Source: an uncultured Lachnospiraceae bacterium (GTDB lineage: Bacteria > Bacillota > Clostridia > Lachnospirales > Lachnospiraceae). From it: a stretch of DNA of 21,435 bases. Numbering within the stretch: the stretch's first letter is position 1; the number at the start of each line of letters is the position of its first letter. This document shows positions 14,346-21,434 of this stretch, piece by piece. The position numbers were made by a program, and so were the translations under genes. Under the pieces are notes generated by a model. The model was not told the origin of the DNA, searched no databases, and was given only the letters and a program-made list of their open reading frames with translations. The DNA is taken from contig CAJTKU010000028.1 of assembly GCA_910577015.1 (NCBI GenBank), forward strand, positions 1-21,435, read 5' to 3'.

Positions 14346-15041
14346 TTATTTTGCCGCAATTCCATTTTCCGCAAGCCATTCACTTACCGCATTATCCGGA
14401 TTGGATGCGGACGAACTGCCGATATGAAGCCCCTCAAGGACAACTGCGTCCGGTTCCAGTTCTTTGATACTATTCACCGTATTTGACAGTCCGCTCCCTC
14501 CGCTGGTGCAAAAAGGTGCAATCGTCTTACCTGAAAGCTCATAACTGTCAAAAAAAGTATACAAAATCATCGGCATATCGCTCCACCAGTTGGGAAACCC
14601 CACATAAACGATGTCATACTGCGCAATATCTTCTATGCTTCCCGCAATTGCCGGACGGGCTTTGCTTTCCTTTTCCTCTTTCGCAATATCTAAAAGCGCA
14701 TTATAATCGTCGATATACGCCTCCTCTGGAACAATTTCAAATACATCCGCACCCGTCTGGGCTGCAATGGCATTTGCAACATTTTCTGTATTCCCGGACC
14801 AGGAAAAATATACAACCAACGCTTTTCCCTCCCCTGCTACAGCAGTTTCGGTTCCTGATTCATCTGCTCCCGGCTCCGATGCCGCCACAGAAGCAGTTTC
14901 CTCTATTCCTGCTGTTTCCTGTTTTGCCGTGCTTTCATTTGCGGCCGCGCTGTCACCCCTGTTTTCCGTTCCATTCCTTCCGCATCCTGACACCAAAAAC
15001 ACCAGTATTCCAACCATAATGAATGCTATTATTTTTTTCAT
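14346..15041 (-). CDS. Flavodoxin-domain lipoprotein
   Basis: The 231-residue precursor has a lipoprotein signal (KKIIAFIMVGILVFLVSGCG; lipobox VSGC), a low-complexity Ala/Glu/Thr/Ser linker to about residue 72, and a flavodoxin fold. The FMN phosphate loop is FSWSGNTENVANAI and the aromatic FMN-stacking loops contain VGFPNWWSDMP and CTSGGSG. Flavodoxins shuttle electrons through FMN; here the carrier would be surface-anchored. I start at 15041 because GAGGAG lies eight bases upstream. The gene overlaps the end of merR by a few bases at its upstream ATGs, so it is co-regulated. Confidence 0.87.
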   Translation of the reverse strand: MKKIIAFIMVGILVFLVSGCGRNGTENRGDSAAANESTAKQETAGIEETASVAASEPGADESGTETAVAGEGKALVVYFSWSGNTENVANAIAAQTGADVFEIVPEEAYIDDYNALLDIAKEEKESKARPAIAGSIEDIAQYDIVYVGFPNWWSDMPMILYTFFDSYELSGKTIAPFCTSGGSGLSNTVNSIKELEPDAVVLEGLHIGSSSASNPDNAVSEWLAENGIAAK

Positions 15042-15058
15042 TTTCATCACTCCTCGCA

Positions 15059-15415
15059 TCAATCTGTTTTTTTGCTTTTCTGCATTTCATGCCGCAGGTA
15101 ATCCATATACGCTATCTGCTTTTCCTTTAAATGAATCTCCTCCAGTGTCTTTCCCCTTCTCTCATTCAACATCATTATCCGCTGCGGCTGTGTACTTTCC
15201 CCTTCCAGCGTAAGACGCATATACGTTTCCGCTTCCCTGCTGCTAAATCCTATGTCACGCAGCGTCATAATCATACCAAGCCGTTCTATATCCTGTTCAT
15301 CATACCGCCATACCCCCATAACCTTTTTTACTGCGTCGCATAGTCCCCAGCTTTCATATTCTTTTAGTATTTTCAGAGGAATTTTATACCGCTCACCTGC
15401 TTCCTTCATCGTCAT
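15059..15415 (-). CDS. MerR-family transcriptional regulator
   Basis: The 118-residue protein has the MerR winged helix: helix-turn-helix MKEAGERYKIPLKILKEYES (residues 3-22), then the wing VWRYDEQDIERLGMIMTLRD with IGFSSREAETYMRL (about 36-69), and a C-terminal dimerisation coiled coil (about 75-118). MerR proteins twist promoters with long spacers to activate genes in response to metals, oxidants or drugs; the ligand here is unknown, as no Cys cluster is visible. As the first gene of the cluster it probably controls the flavodoxin-cupin-CMD operon. A good AAGGGAG lies about 14 bases upstream of the start, somewhat far. The AT-rich leader 15416-15550 probably holds the promoter, but I cannot fix its hexamers. 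Confidence 0.82.
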   Translation of the reverse strand: MTMKEAGERYKIPLKILKEYESWGLCDAVKKVMGVWRYDEQDIERLGMIMTLRDIGFSSREAETYMRLTLEGESTQPQRIMMLNERRGKTLEEIHLKEKQIAYMDYLRHEMQKSKKTD

Positions 15416-15552
15416 TTTATAAGCATACTCCCTTCCTGACCTGAAAATTTGAACTTTCCTCAGTATTAATTATATTTTAAAATAATTTAAGCAAATGTCT
15501 AATACCTATATTGCATTATAAGAAATGCCTTTTAAGCATGTTATTATAAAAG

Positions 15553-15600
15553 AAAAACTGCTGCGAACAGCCATTCTGCTATTTGCAACAGTTTTTTTAT
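15553..15600. terminator. Bidirectional terminator after the LysR gene
   Basis: AACTGCTGC (15556-15564) pairs with GCAACAGTT (15585-15593, one G-U pair) and has T runs on both sides: TTTTTCTTTTAT on the minus strand and TTTTTTT on the plus. It separates lysR from the merR operon. Confidence 0.75.
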
Positions 15601-15606
15601 ACTGTT

Positions 15607-16491
15607 TTAGTATACCGTTTTAGTCAAATACTCTTTTACAAACTCTATAAATCTCTGCATCGCCGGTGAAAGCGTCAGATTCTTTTTCCAGACCAGAACA
15701 CAGCCGCTTTCCAACTCCGGTTCTAACGGCCGCAGGCACAAAGTATCCTGATTACAGTAAAATTCCATTACTAACGCCATGCCCATACCGCTCTCCACCA
15801 TAATGGACTGATTATAATGGGAAAGATTGCAAGTCGATACAATGTAAAGCTTTTCTTTTTCATAGCCAAACCAGTTTTCCAATTCATTTCGTATGGAACG
15901 GCGCCTTGCTATAATCAATGGGATACCTGCCAAATCATCCGGGGTGATTCCTTGTTTTTCCGCGAGCCTTGCATCCTTCCTCATCAGTACCTGCCACTTT
16001 TCCTTTAACGGCATCCTCACATATTGGTATCTGCTAATCTCCACCGGTTCCAGCAAAAGCCCCATATCCAGAACACCGCTTTCCAGACGCTCCTTCACAT
16101 CATCTGCAATGGCAGTATAAATATTAAAATTTACATTCGGATATAGCTTCCGAAAAGAAACCATCATTTCAGAAAGCGGCTTCATGTTCCGTGTCTCTCC
16201 ACACCCAATGGAGATTTCCCCCGAAATACTTTCTTCTCCGCATCTCAGCTCCTTTACGGTTTTTTCCGTCAAATCAACGATTTCCTGCGCACGCCGCCGC
16301 AGCAGCATACCCTCCTCTGTCAACATAATATTATGCTTTCCCCTGTTAAACAACTTAACGCCAAGTTCCTCCTCCATCTGCATCAATTGGCGAGACAGAG
16401 TGGGCTGTGTGATATGGAGAAACGCCGCAGCCTTCGTAATATTCTCTTCTCTTGCAGTTACCAGAAAATAATGTAATACCCGTATTTCCAT
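15607..16491 (-). CDS. LysR-family transcriptional regulator
   Basis: The 294-residue protein has the LysR N-terminal helix-turn-helix (MEIRVLHYFLVTAREENITK followed by AAAFLHITQPTLSRQLMQME; recognition helix around residues 30-45), a linker helix and a type 2 periplasmic-binding-like effector domain (GEISIGCGETRNMKPLSEMM onward, GVLDMGLLLEP, MALVMEFYCNQ). I start at 16491 because AAAGGAG lies ten bases upstream; the upstream open frame (to 16683) crosses repeats. Regulators of this type often control CMD/flavodoxin/cupin clusters and respond to small aromatic or redox ligands. It is upstream of and co-directional with the cluster rather than divergent, and a terminator separates them. Confidence 0.87.
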   Translation of the reverse strand: MEIRVLHYFLVTAREENITKAAAFLHITQPTLSRQLMQMEEELGVKLFNRGKHNIMLTEEGMLLRRRAQEIVDLTEKTVKELRCGEESISGEISIGCGETRNMKPLSEMMVSFRKLYPNVNFNIYTAIADDVKERLESGVLDMGLLLEPVEISRYQYVRMPLKEKWQVLMRKDARLAEKQGITPDDLAGIPLIIARRRSIRNELENWFGYEKEKLYIVSTCNLSHYNQSIMVESGMGMALVMEFYCNQDTLCLRPLEPELESGCVLVWKKNLTLSPAMQRFIEFVKEYLTKTVY

Positions 16492-16568
16492 ATAAATAAG
16501 TCTCCTTTCACATTTCCGGATACCGCCAGTTCCACACAAAAATTTCCGAATTTCAGAAAATATAATCC

Positions 16569-16617
16569 ACTTCTTTCCATTATTACATACCGCATACCAT
16601 TCTTCAATCTCTTTTTC
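16569..16617 (-). promoter_or_regulatory. 49-bp dispersed repeat carrying a promoter-like motif, copy 2
   Basis: Second copy of the block at 11029-11077, with four mismatches. TTGAAG (16602-16607), 17 bases and AATAAT (16579-16584) are kept, so the promoter spacing is conserved. It lies about 80 bases upstream of lysR and directly abuts the 22-bp inverted repeat at 16619-16700. Confidence 0.5.
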
Positions 16618-16618
16618 C

Positions 16619-16700
16619 GGTTTCCGTAATTTGCATTGCGAAAGCGTGTCCTGTTGGAACAAATGCACACCGGGCTGCCGCAATGCAAATTACGGAAACC
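16619..16700. repeat. 82-bp element with 22-bp perfect terminal inverted repeats
   Basis: Bases 16619-16640 and 16679-16700 are perfect inverted complements (22 bp), beginning GGTTTCCGTAATTTGCATTG. The 38-base centre contains TGTT-GG-AACA and GTGT...ACAC pairing. There is no coding capacity, which suits a miniature mobile element, a REP-like sequence or a structured RNA. It fills the gap between lysR and the LytTR gene (16492-16820); the rest of that gap holds only the promoter-like repeat and leaders. Confidence 0.85.
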
Positions 16701-16820
16701 CACTCCTTTTACTCCACTTATATGCCCATATTACCACTTACGGGAAATCAGATGCGCATTTTGTGGAAATATTGTATAGTAGGAATACATCAAAGAGAGG
16801 CGTGAAAGGCAGGTGACAGC

Positions 16821-17261
16821 ATGAAAATTGAAGTAAAACTGGAGGAAACCGTTCAGGAAACAACAGTAATCATTATCGCCCGAAGGATGTCTGAAGACGT
16901 GGAAAAAATCGTTAAGAAGCTGTCGGATGAGACACCGCAGGTCGTTGCCGGATTTAAGGAGGACTTACTGGAAATCCTGCAGCCTGCCGAGATTTTCCGG
17001 GTGTATGCAGCCAATCAGAAGGTGTATGCGGTAACCCCAAAAGGGGAGTACCTGCTTCGTTCCCGCTTGTATGAAATGGAAAACAGGCTGGCGGCGCATG
17101 GCTTTATCCGCATTTCCAATTCTGAAATCGTAAACTTATCCAAAATAAAAAACTTTGACTTAAGCTACGCCGGCACTATCGGCGTAACGCTTTCGGATGG
17201 CGCCACAACCTATGTGTCAAGACGTTACGTGTCAAAAATCAAGGCTGCCCTCGGTATCTGA
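16821..17261 (+). CDS. LytTR-domain transcriptional regulator
   Basis: The 146-residue protein has no receiver domain. Residues 1-45 form a small alpha/beta N-terminal part and residues 50-146 a LytTR DNA-binding domain (ILQPAEIFRVYAANQKVYAV, then GFIRISNSEIVNLSKIKNFD and VSRRYVSKIKAALG). Proteins of this arrangement pair with a DUF3021 membrane protein, which follows 38 bases later and is thought to hold the regulator inactive, with autoregulation. An AGGTGAC site precedes the ATG. Targets unknown. Confidence 0.88.
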   Translation: MKIEVKLEETVQETTVIIIARRMSEDVEKIVKKLSDETPQVVAGFKEDLLEILQPAEIFRVYAANQKVYAVTPKGEYLLRSRLYEMENRLAAHGFIRISNSEIVNLSKIKNFDLSYAGTIGVTLSDGATTYVSRRYVSKIKAALGI

Positions 17262-17299
17262 CTGCCTTGGGGCAACCGAAAAAGAATGGAGGAAAATAT

Positions 17300-17755
17300 A
17301 TGAAAAAACAGATTATTGTAAGAGGCTTTATCGGCGCATTGCTGGGCATCGTTATCGGCTACTTTATCACAATCGGCATTTCACTCTTATTTGGGGAGGG
17401 CGCTTACATTTCCTGTGTGCCTGAACTGATAGACGCCGTGGGAACCGAAACCGGCGCCGTCATTGTGCAGACCATTCTGGATATCCTGCTCGGCATCGCG
17501 TTTGGCGCTTCTTCCGTTATTTGGAGCATCGACGCATGGAGCATCGCAAAGCAGACCCTGTTTTACCTGCTGATTACCCTGCCCGTCATGCTTTTTGTGG
17601 CATACTTCGCATACTGGATGGAGCACAGCGTAAAAGGCCTGCTGTCATATGCCGCCATTTTTATCGTTATCTTCTTTTTTATATGGCTTATGCAGTATCT
17701 TTTCTGGAAAATCAGAATAAAAAAACTGAACGGGCGATTAAACAGTAAAGCATAA
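17300..17755 (+). CDS. DUF3021 membrane protein, partner of the LytTR regulator
   Basis: The 151-residue protein has four hydrophobic segments (GFIGALLGIVIGYFITIGIS near residue 8, IVQTILDILLGIAFGASSVI near 53, TLFYLLITLPVMLFVAYFAY near 83, YAAIFIVIFFFIWLMQYLFW near 113) and a basic C-terminus. DUF3021 proteins lie next to LytTR regulators and act as membrane-bound inhibitors or sensors. I start at 17300 because GGAGG lies seven bases upstream; 17267 is an alternative in-frame start without such a site. Confidence 0.85.
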   Translation: MKKQIIVRGFIGALLGIVIGYFITIGISLLFGEGAYISCVPELIDAVGTETGAVIVQTILDILLGIAFGASSVIWSIDAWSIAKQTLFYLLITLPVMLFVAYFAYWMEHSVKGLLSYAAIFIVIFFFIWLMQYLFWKIRIKKLNGRLNSKA

Positions 17756-17770
17756 TTTTCCCGTCTGCAA

Positions 17771-17813
17771 AGAGGATGTCTGCCGCAGGAACGCATCAGG
17801 CACCCTCTTTTTT
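17771..17813 (+). terminator. Rho-independent terminator of the LytTR-DUF3021 operon
   Basis: AGAGG pairs with CCTCT and, past an A-C mismatch, TGTCTG with CAGGCA; a run of T follows at 17808-17813. It sits just after DUF3021 and before the convergent lipoprotein gene. Confidence 0.75.
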
Positions 17814-17845
17814 ACTGCTTTCCCACGAGCAAAACAGCATATGGC

Positions 17846-19015
17846 TTATTCCACTATGCCAAAATCCTTTGCATAATCTATCAGCTCTGAATAAGGAAAA
17901 TTATTACCCAGATGTTCCGGAAACTTCCCTATAAAGCCGCCCCAATCCACAAAACCTTCCTCCAACTGTCTGACGGTTTCTTTATCCTCCTCTGTAAATA
18001 AATAACTGTAATAGCCGACTTTATCCACGTCAACCGGAAAATAAAACATAATTTGGCTTACGTTCCTGTACACCTCGCACTCTTCGTTGAAAAATGTCTG
18101 GATAGCTGCCCTGGCATCCGCATTCAATAAATAATCCTGATACCTGTTCTTCATATCTTCCCAATCATCACAGCCTTCCACTATTTCCAGCATTTTTTCA
18201 AGGTCCTTGGACATAAGGGCCTCATATTCAGGGATATCCTCGGCAATATATTCATATCCAAAATTAAAAAATTTTTCCTGATTTAAAATAACGGTGGCGT
18301 GCAGTTCCTCCGGCTTATAGCTGTAAAATTTAAAGTCTATATCCAGAGCGTCAAAAAGTGTGCTCGTGTAACATAATGAACCATCTTCATGAATACCAAC
18401 AATTTTGGAAAAATCATGCTTTAACATCTGGTAAGGCGCGTCCTTATAATAATTTTCGTATATTGCCTCCAGATATTCTTTTGGGAAACCCACAGACTCA
18501 TCTGCCGGAAGCTCTTCATTGTTTTTCCAGCAGTCCGTATACCATTTTGCAGTCACATAGTCGCAACTCTTTCCAATCAGTATGTCAGAGCCGGGCAGAT
18601 ATATCATAGTGCCGATTGTCCGGTTCCATACTTCCACGTCTTCAGGAACCTCTTTAATTGCCGTGAACACTGTGGCTACTTCCAAATAATCCTCCTCATT
18701 CAAAAAAGGCTTAAGGGATTCTTCATCCAGATTTTGGAACGCTTCCAGAATGGCTGCCGCATATTGCTTTTTGACTGCTTCCGTATCCTCCCCTGCATTC
18801 GCCAGCACATCCGCCAGACTGTCTGCGTCATTCGTCCCAATCCCCCCGGAGGCTTCAACCTGCTCTGACCGCGCCCCGTCGGATTCCTCCTGTCCTGATG
18901 TTTCCGCCCCGCTGCCGTTGCTTTGCGGCGGCAATGCTTCGTCATGGTTCCCACAGGCCGTTAATACTGTAAGCAAAACCACAATTGCCATTCCCAAACA
19001 TACTCTTTTTTTCAT
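17846..19015 (-). CDS. Large lipoprotein of unknown function
   Basis: The 389-residue precursor starts after GGGAGGAG and has a lipoprotein signal (KKRVCLGMAIVVLLTVLTAC; lipobox LTAC). A low-complexity Ser/Gly/Glu linker runs to about residue 68. The remainder is acidic, with helices and aromatic-rich strands (FTAIKEVPEDVEVWNRTIGT, MLKHDFSKIVGIHEDGSLCY, and a C-terminal FVDWGGFIGKFPEHLGNNFP). I do not recognise a domain. It would be anchored on the outer membrane face and stands alone with its own promoter, head-to-head with the two-component pair, which may control it. Confidence 0.78.
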   Translation of the reverse strand: MKKRVCLGMAIVVLLTVLTACGNHDEALPPQSNGSGAETSGQEESDGARSEQVEASGGIGTNDADSLADVLANAGEDTEAVKKQYAAAILEAFQNLDEESLKPFLNEEDYLEVATVFTAIKEVPEDVEVWNRTIGTMIYLPGSDILIGKSCDYVTAKWYTDCWKNNEELPADESVGFPKEYLEAIYENYYKDAPYQMLKHDFSKIVGIHEDGSLCYTSTLFDALDIDFKFYSYKPEELHATVILNQEKFFNFGYEYIAEDIPEYEALMSKDLEKMLEIVEGCDDWEDMKNRYQDYLLNADARAAIQTFFNEECEVYRNVSQIMFYFPVDVDKVGYYSYLFTEEDKETVRQLEEGFVDWGGFIGKFPEHLGNNFPYSELIDYAKDFGIVE

Positions 19016-19051
19016 ATTGATAATTCTCCTCCCGTCATCAATCTGTAGTAA

Positions 19052-19081
19052 ATTCTACCAGAAAATACATTATTTTTTCAA
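19052..19081 (-). promoter_or_regulatory. Sigma-A promoter of the large lipoprotein gene
   Basis: On the minus strand TTGAAA (19076-19081), 18 bases and TAGAAT (19052-19057) with an extended TGG before it. The start codon is at 19015, about 30 bases beyond the predicted start site. Confidence 0.7.
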
Positions 19082-19125
19082 AAAAGGCGCGAACGGCAGT
19101 TATTTGGGAGTAAGCGGTTTTTAAG

Positions 19126-19181
19126 GGAACGGATGCATATGGGCGACGTGCAAGGCGAGGACGCCCATATGCATCCGTTCC
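19126..19181. repeat. 20-bp perfect inverted repeat between the divergent genes
   Basis: GGAACGGATGCATATGGGCG (19126-19145) and its exact reverse complement (19162-19181) flank a 16-base loop. The right arm ends one base before the -35 box of the response-regulator promoter. It could be a regulator site, a transcript hairpin or a dispersed palindromic repeat. Confidence 0.85.
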
Positions 19182-19210
19182 TTGACGGGACTAAAGGAGT
19201 ATGCTAGAGT
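19182..19210 (+). promoter_or_regulatory. Promoter of the two-component operon
   Basis: TTGACG (19182-19187), 17 bases and TAGAGT (19205-19210) lie upstream of the response-regulator ATG at 19218. The predicted start site falls at or within a base of that ATG, so the message may be leaderless. Confidence 0.6.
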
Positions 19211-19217
19211 TATTTGT

Positions 19218-19910
19218 ATGAAAATAGCGATTTGTGACGATGAAGAGGTATTTGTAAATAGAATATATCATTTTTTATGGCAGCAGCCGGACTGTTCCGT
19301 GGAGCGTTTTCTCTCCCCTGTCCGGCTTTTGGAAAAATATGAAGAAGGCAGCCGCTACGACGTGGTTTTTCTGGATATTGTCATGTCGCCCATAAACGGC
19401 ATCGATGCAGCTTCCCGCATCCGCGCCTATGACAAACAGGCCATTTTAGTGTTTTTGACCGCTTATCTGGAATATGCCCCCGCAGGTTATGAGGTGAACG
19501 GCTTCCGCTATCTGCTAAAACCGGTAACAAAGGAATCGCTGTCCCGGACCATGAAGGATATTTACATGGAACTGGAGACATCGCGGACTCTTTTCCTCAG
19601 AACTCCCGAATGTGAATTTCTTCTGCGTCTGCAGGATATCCAATATCTGCAGGCCGATAACAAAAGCTCCGTTATTTATTACAAAGACGATTTGATTTCT
19701 TTCCGGAAGGGATTAAGCGAGCTGGAGAAGCAGCTTCCCGCCGCGTTTTTCTTCCGCATCCACCGTAAATATATTGTCAATCTGGCCCATGTGCGGGAGT
19801 TTGACGGGACGCGCCTTACGCTTTCCTGCGGGCGTTCCCTTCCCATCAGCCGCAGAATGGGCAGGGCCTTCCGCCTTGCATTGGAAGCCTACATAGAAGG
19901 AGATATGTAA
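19218..19910 (+). CDS. LytTR response regulator (AgrA-like)
   Basis: The 230-residue protein has a receiver domain (residues 1-120) with the acidic pair D7-D8, phospho-acceptor D53 in VVFLDIVMSP, T81 and K101 (YLLKPV), then a LytTR DNA-binding domain (about 130-228, with IQYLQADNKSSVIYY and FFRIHRKYIVNLAHVREFDG). It should bind paired direct repeats when phosphorylated by the kinase encoded next. The canonical start MKIAICDDEE is at 19218; the frame is open upstream to TTG 19182. AAAGGAG (19193-19199) is 18 bases away, too far for a normal start. Confidence 0.88.
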   Translation: MKIAICDDEEVFVNRIYHFLWQQPDCSVERFLSPVRLLEKYEEGSRYDVVFLDIVMSPINGIDAASRIRAYDKQAILVFLTAYLEYAPAGYEVNGFRYLLKPVTKESLSRTMKDIYMELETSRTLFLRTPECEFLLRLQDIQYLQADNKSSVIYYKDDLISFRKGLSELEKQLPAAFFFRIHRKYIVNLAHVREFDGTRLTLSCGRSLPISRRMGRAFRLALEAYIEGDM

Positions 19911-19911
19911 T

Positions 19912-21243
19912 TTGCCGGTTCAACCTGTCATTAACTTAATGGAATATTGGATAATTATCCTGCTTATGCAGTATATCTGCTCTGCACACATACGCTTAAG
20001 CCGGAAAAATATATTGCTGTGCACGGGTATCAACCTGCTCGGCGCAGGTTTTTCCTATCTGTGCCCCGAATATTATAATGTCATTTTCCACATGGTATTT
20101 TCCGTTGCCCTGACCGTTCTTTTGTTCAGTTCTGCTAAAGTGGCGGATTTGCTGCGTTTTTTTCCCGCCGCCGCAATCTATTTTACCCTTACGGTTGCTT
20201 CCCAGTGCATACTTGATGAACTGGTGTCCAACCAGATAAACCTGACGTTTCAGGATTGCAGCATGACCCTGTTTTTTCTCATAACCGACGTCACCCTGCT
20301 TGTCCTCCTAATCATAACCGGCTGCCTGTTCCACAAATACCACATCACCCTGCATTACGGAATCAAAGAAATTCTGGGCGGCATTGCGCTCCTTTTTTTC
20401 TCATTCATAGACGTGGGCCTTGTCATGCTGCTCAACCGTTCCAACCTAAAGCCGCTCCCCTACTATGCCTTTGCCCTTTTATTCATCGGTGCGTTTGTTT
20501 TCAGCGTGGGATATTATCTGTACAGCATAGTGGAATTTCATATAAGGATTTACCATCAGGCGGTTGAAAGAAACGAGACAGAGTACCTGAAGCTGCAATT
20601 GTCTTCTTTGCAGAATATAAAGGAAAATGAAGAGCACGTAAAAAGAATGCGCCATGACCTTTCCGGCCATCTGGCGCTTATCCATGCCCTTTGTGAGGAA
20701 GGAAATTATGAAAAAGTACAAAGGTATACCGAACAGTTAAGCGACTGCTTTGTCCTGCCGGATAACAGAATCCTCACCGGCAACAACACAGCCGATTTGG
20801 TGGTTTCCTCAAGAAAAAAAATATGCGACGAATACGGAATTTCTTTTTCCTTTGAAGGCGCCCTTCAACAGCTTCAGGGCATGGCGGCGCCTGATATCTG
20901 CGGCCTTTTTGCAAACGCATATGACAATGCCATTGAAGCGTGCATACCGCTGCCCGACGCTTATATCCACACAAAAATACACGCTGTCACCCATTACACG
21001 GTAATCAAAATATCCAATCCGGTCAGCAAAAAAATCCCCGTCCGCAATAACGGCATCGCCACCACAAAAAGGGATACGCGTTTTCATGGGTACGGCATTG
21101 ACATCATGAAAAGGATTGCGGACAAATATAAAGGAAGCCTCACCCTGAAATGCGATGAAAAGGAGTTTATCGTTAAGATTGTTTTGTTAAACCCAGCCAT
21201 AACAAAAAAGTCCGGTAACATACCGGACTCTTTATCGGAGTGA
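19912..21243 (+). CDS. GHKL sensor histidine kinase (AgrC-like)
   Basis: The 443-residue kinase has an N-terminal half with six hydrophobic segments (residues about 10-205), then a helical linker and the catalytic core. The phospho-acceptor His is at about 248 in RMRHDLSGH. The N-box is NAYDNAIEAC (about 335-344) and the G-box GYGIDIMKRI (about 393-402). It should phosphorylate the adjacent response regulator; the membrane part suggests sensing of a peptide or lipid signal, as in AgrC/ComD. The start is a TTG at 19912, one base after the RR stop, with AAGGAGA nine bases upstream; an ATG at 19939 is possible. The last ~12 residues (from about NPAITKK) are encoded by the tRNA terminator and the final two codons lie in the tRNA gene, so the natural C-terminus may have been lost. 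Confidence 0.87.
   Translation: MPVQPVINLMEYWIIILLMQYICSAHIRLSRKNILLCTGINLLGAGFSYLCPEYYNVIFHMVFSVALTVLLFSSAKVADLLRFFPAAAIYFTLTVASQCILDELVSNQINLTFQDCSMTLFFLITDVTLLVLLIITGCLFHKYHITLHYGIKEILGGIALLFFSFIDVGLVMLLNRSNLKPLPYYAFALLFIGAFVFSVGYYLYSIVEFHIRIYHQAVERNETEYLKLQLSSLQNIKENEEHVKRMRHDLSGHLALIHALCEEGNYEKVQRYTEQLSDCFVLPDNRILTGNNTADLVVSSRKKICDEYGISFSFEGALQQLQGMAAPDICGLFANAYDNAIEACIPLPDAYIHTKIHAVTHYTVIKISNPVSKKIPVRNNGIATTKRDTRFHGYGIDIMKRIADKYKGSLTLKCDEKEFIVKIVLLNPAITKKSGNIPDSLSE
21204..21229 (-). terminator. Terminator of the tRNA-Pro gene
   Basis: On the minus strand AGTCCGGTA-TGT-TACCGGACT is a perfect nine-base-pair hairpin followed by six T. It starts a few bases after the tRNA 3' end. On the plus strand it is part of the kinase coding sequence. 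Confidence 0.85.
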
Positions 21244-21309
21244 CAAGATTCGAACTTGCGACCTCTGCCTCCCTAAGACAGCGCTCTAACCAAACTGAGC
21301 CACACCCCG
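21235..21309 (-). tRNA. tRNA-Pro (anticodon AGG)
   Basis: The 75-base gene folds as a full cloverleaf. The acceptor is CGGGGTG/CACTCCG with discriminator A; the D-arm is GCTC...GAGC; the anticodon stem is CTGTC/GGCAG with loop TTAGGGA; the T-arm is GCAAG/CTTGT with TTCGAAT. The C1-G72 start is typical of tRNA-Pro, and the anticodon is AGG at 21272-21274, decoding CCN after A34-to-inosine change by TadA. CCA is not encoded and must be added. The tRNA lies convergent to the kinase gene and overlaps its stop codon. Confidence 0.93.
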
Positions 21310-21322
21310 TGACACGAACGTT

Positions 21323-21351
21323 ATTATACCGTGTTTTGAATATAAAATCAA
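21323..21351 (-). promoter_or_regulatory. Promoter of the tRNA-Pro gene
   Basis: On the minus strand TTGATT (21346-21351), 17 bases and a perfect TATAAT (21323-21328) precede the tRNA 5' end at 21309 by 13 bases. Strength and spacing fit a highly expressed stable RNA. Confidence 0.85.
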
Positions 21352-21380
21352 GACCTATTTGCGAATTTTGTAAAATTCAC

Positions 21381-21434
21381 TGTAGGATTACAATACATAT
21401 GTTACAACTGAATATTTAAAAAGCAGAGATACTG
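21381..21434. repeat. 54-bp terminal repeat, right copy
   Basis: Exact inverted complement of 1-54. Here it lies 30 bases upstream of the tRNA -35 box. See the left copy for interpretation. Confidence 0.85.

Noticed and set aside
15416..15550. merR-operon promoter hexamers
   Set aside because: Several TATAAT-like boxes occur in this AT-rich leader, but none has a convincing -35 at acceptable spacing.
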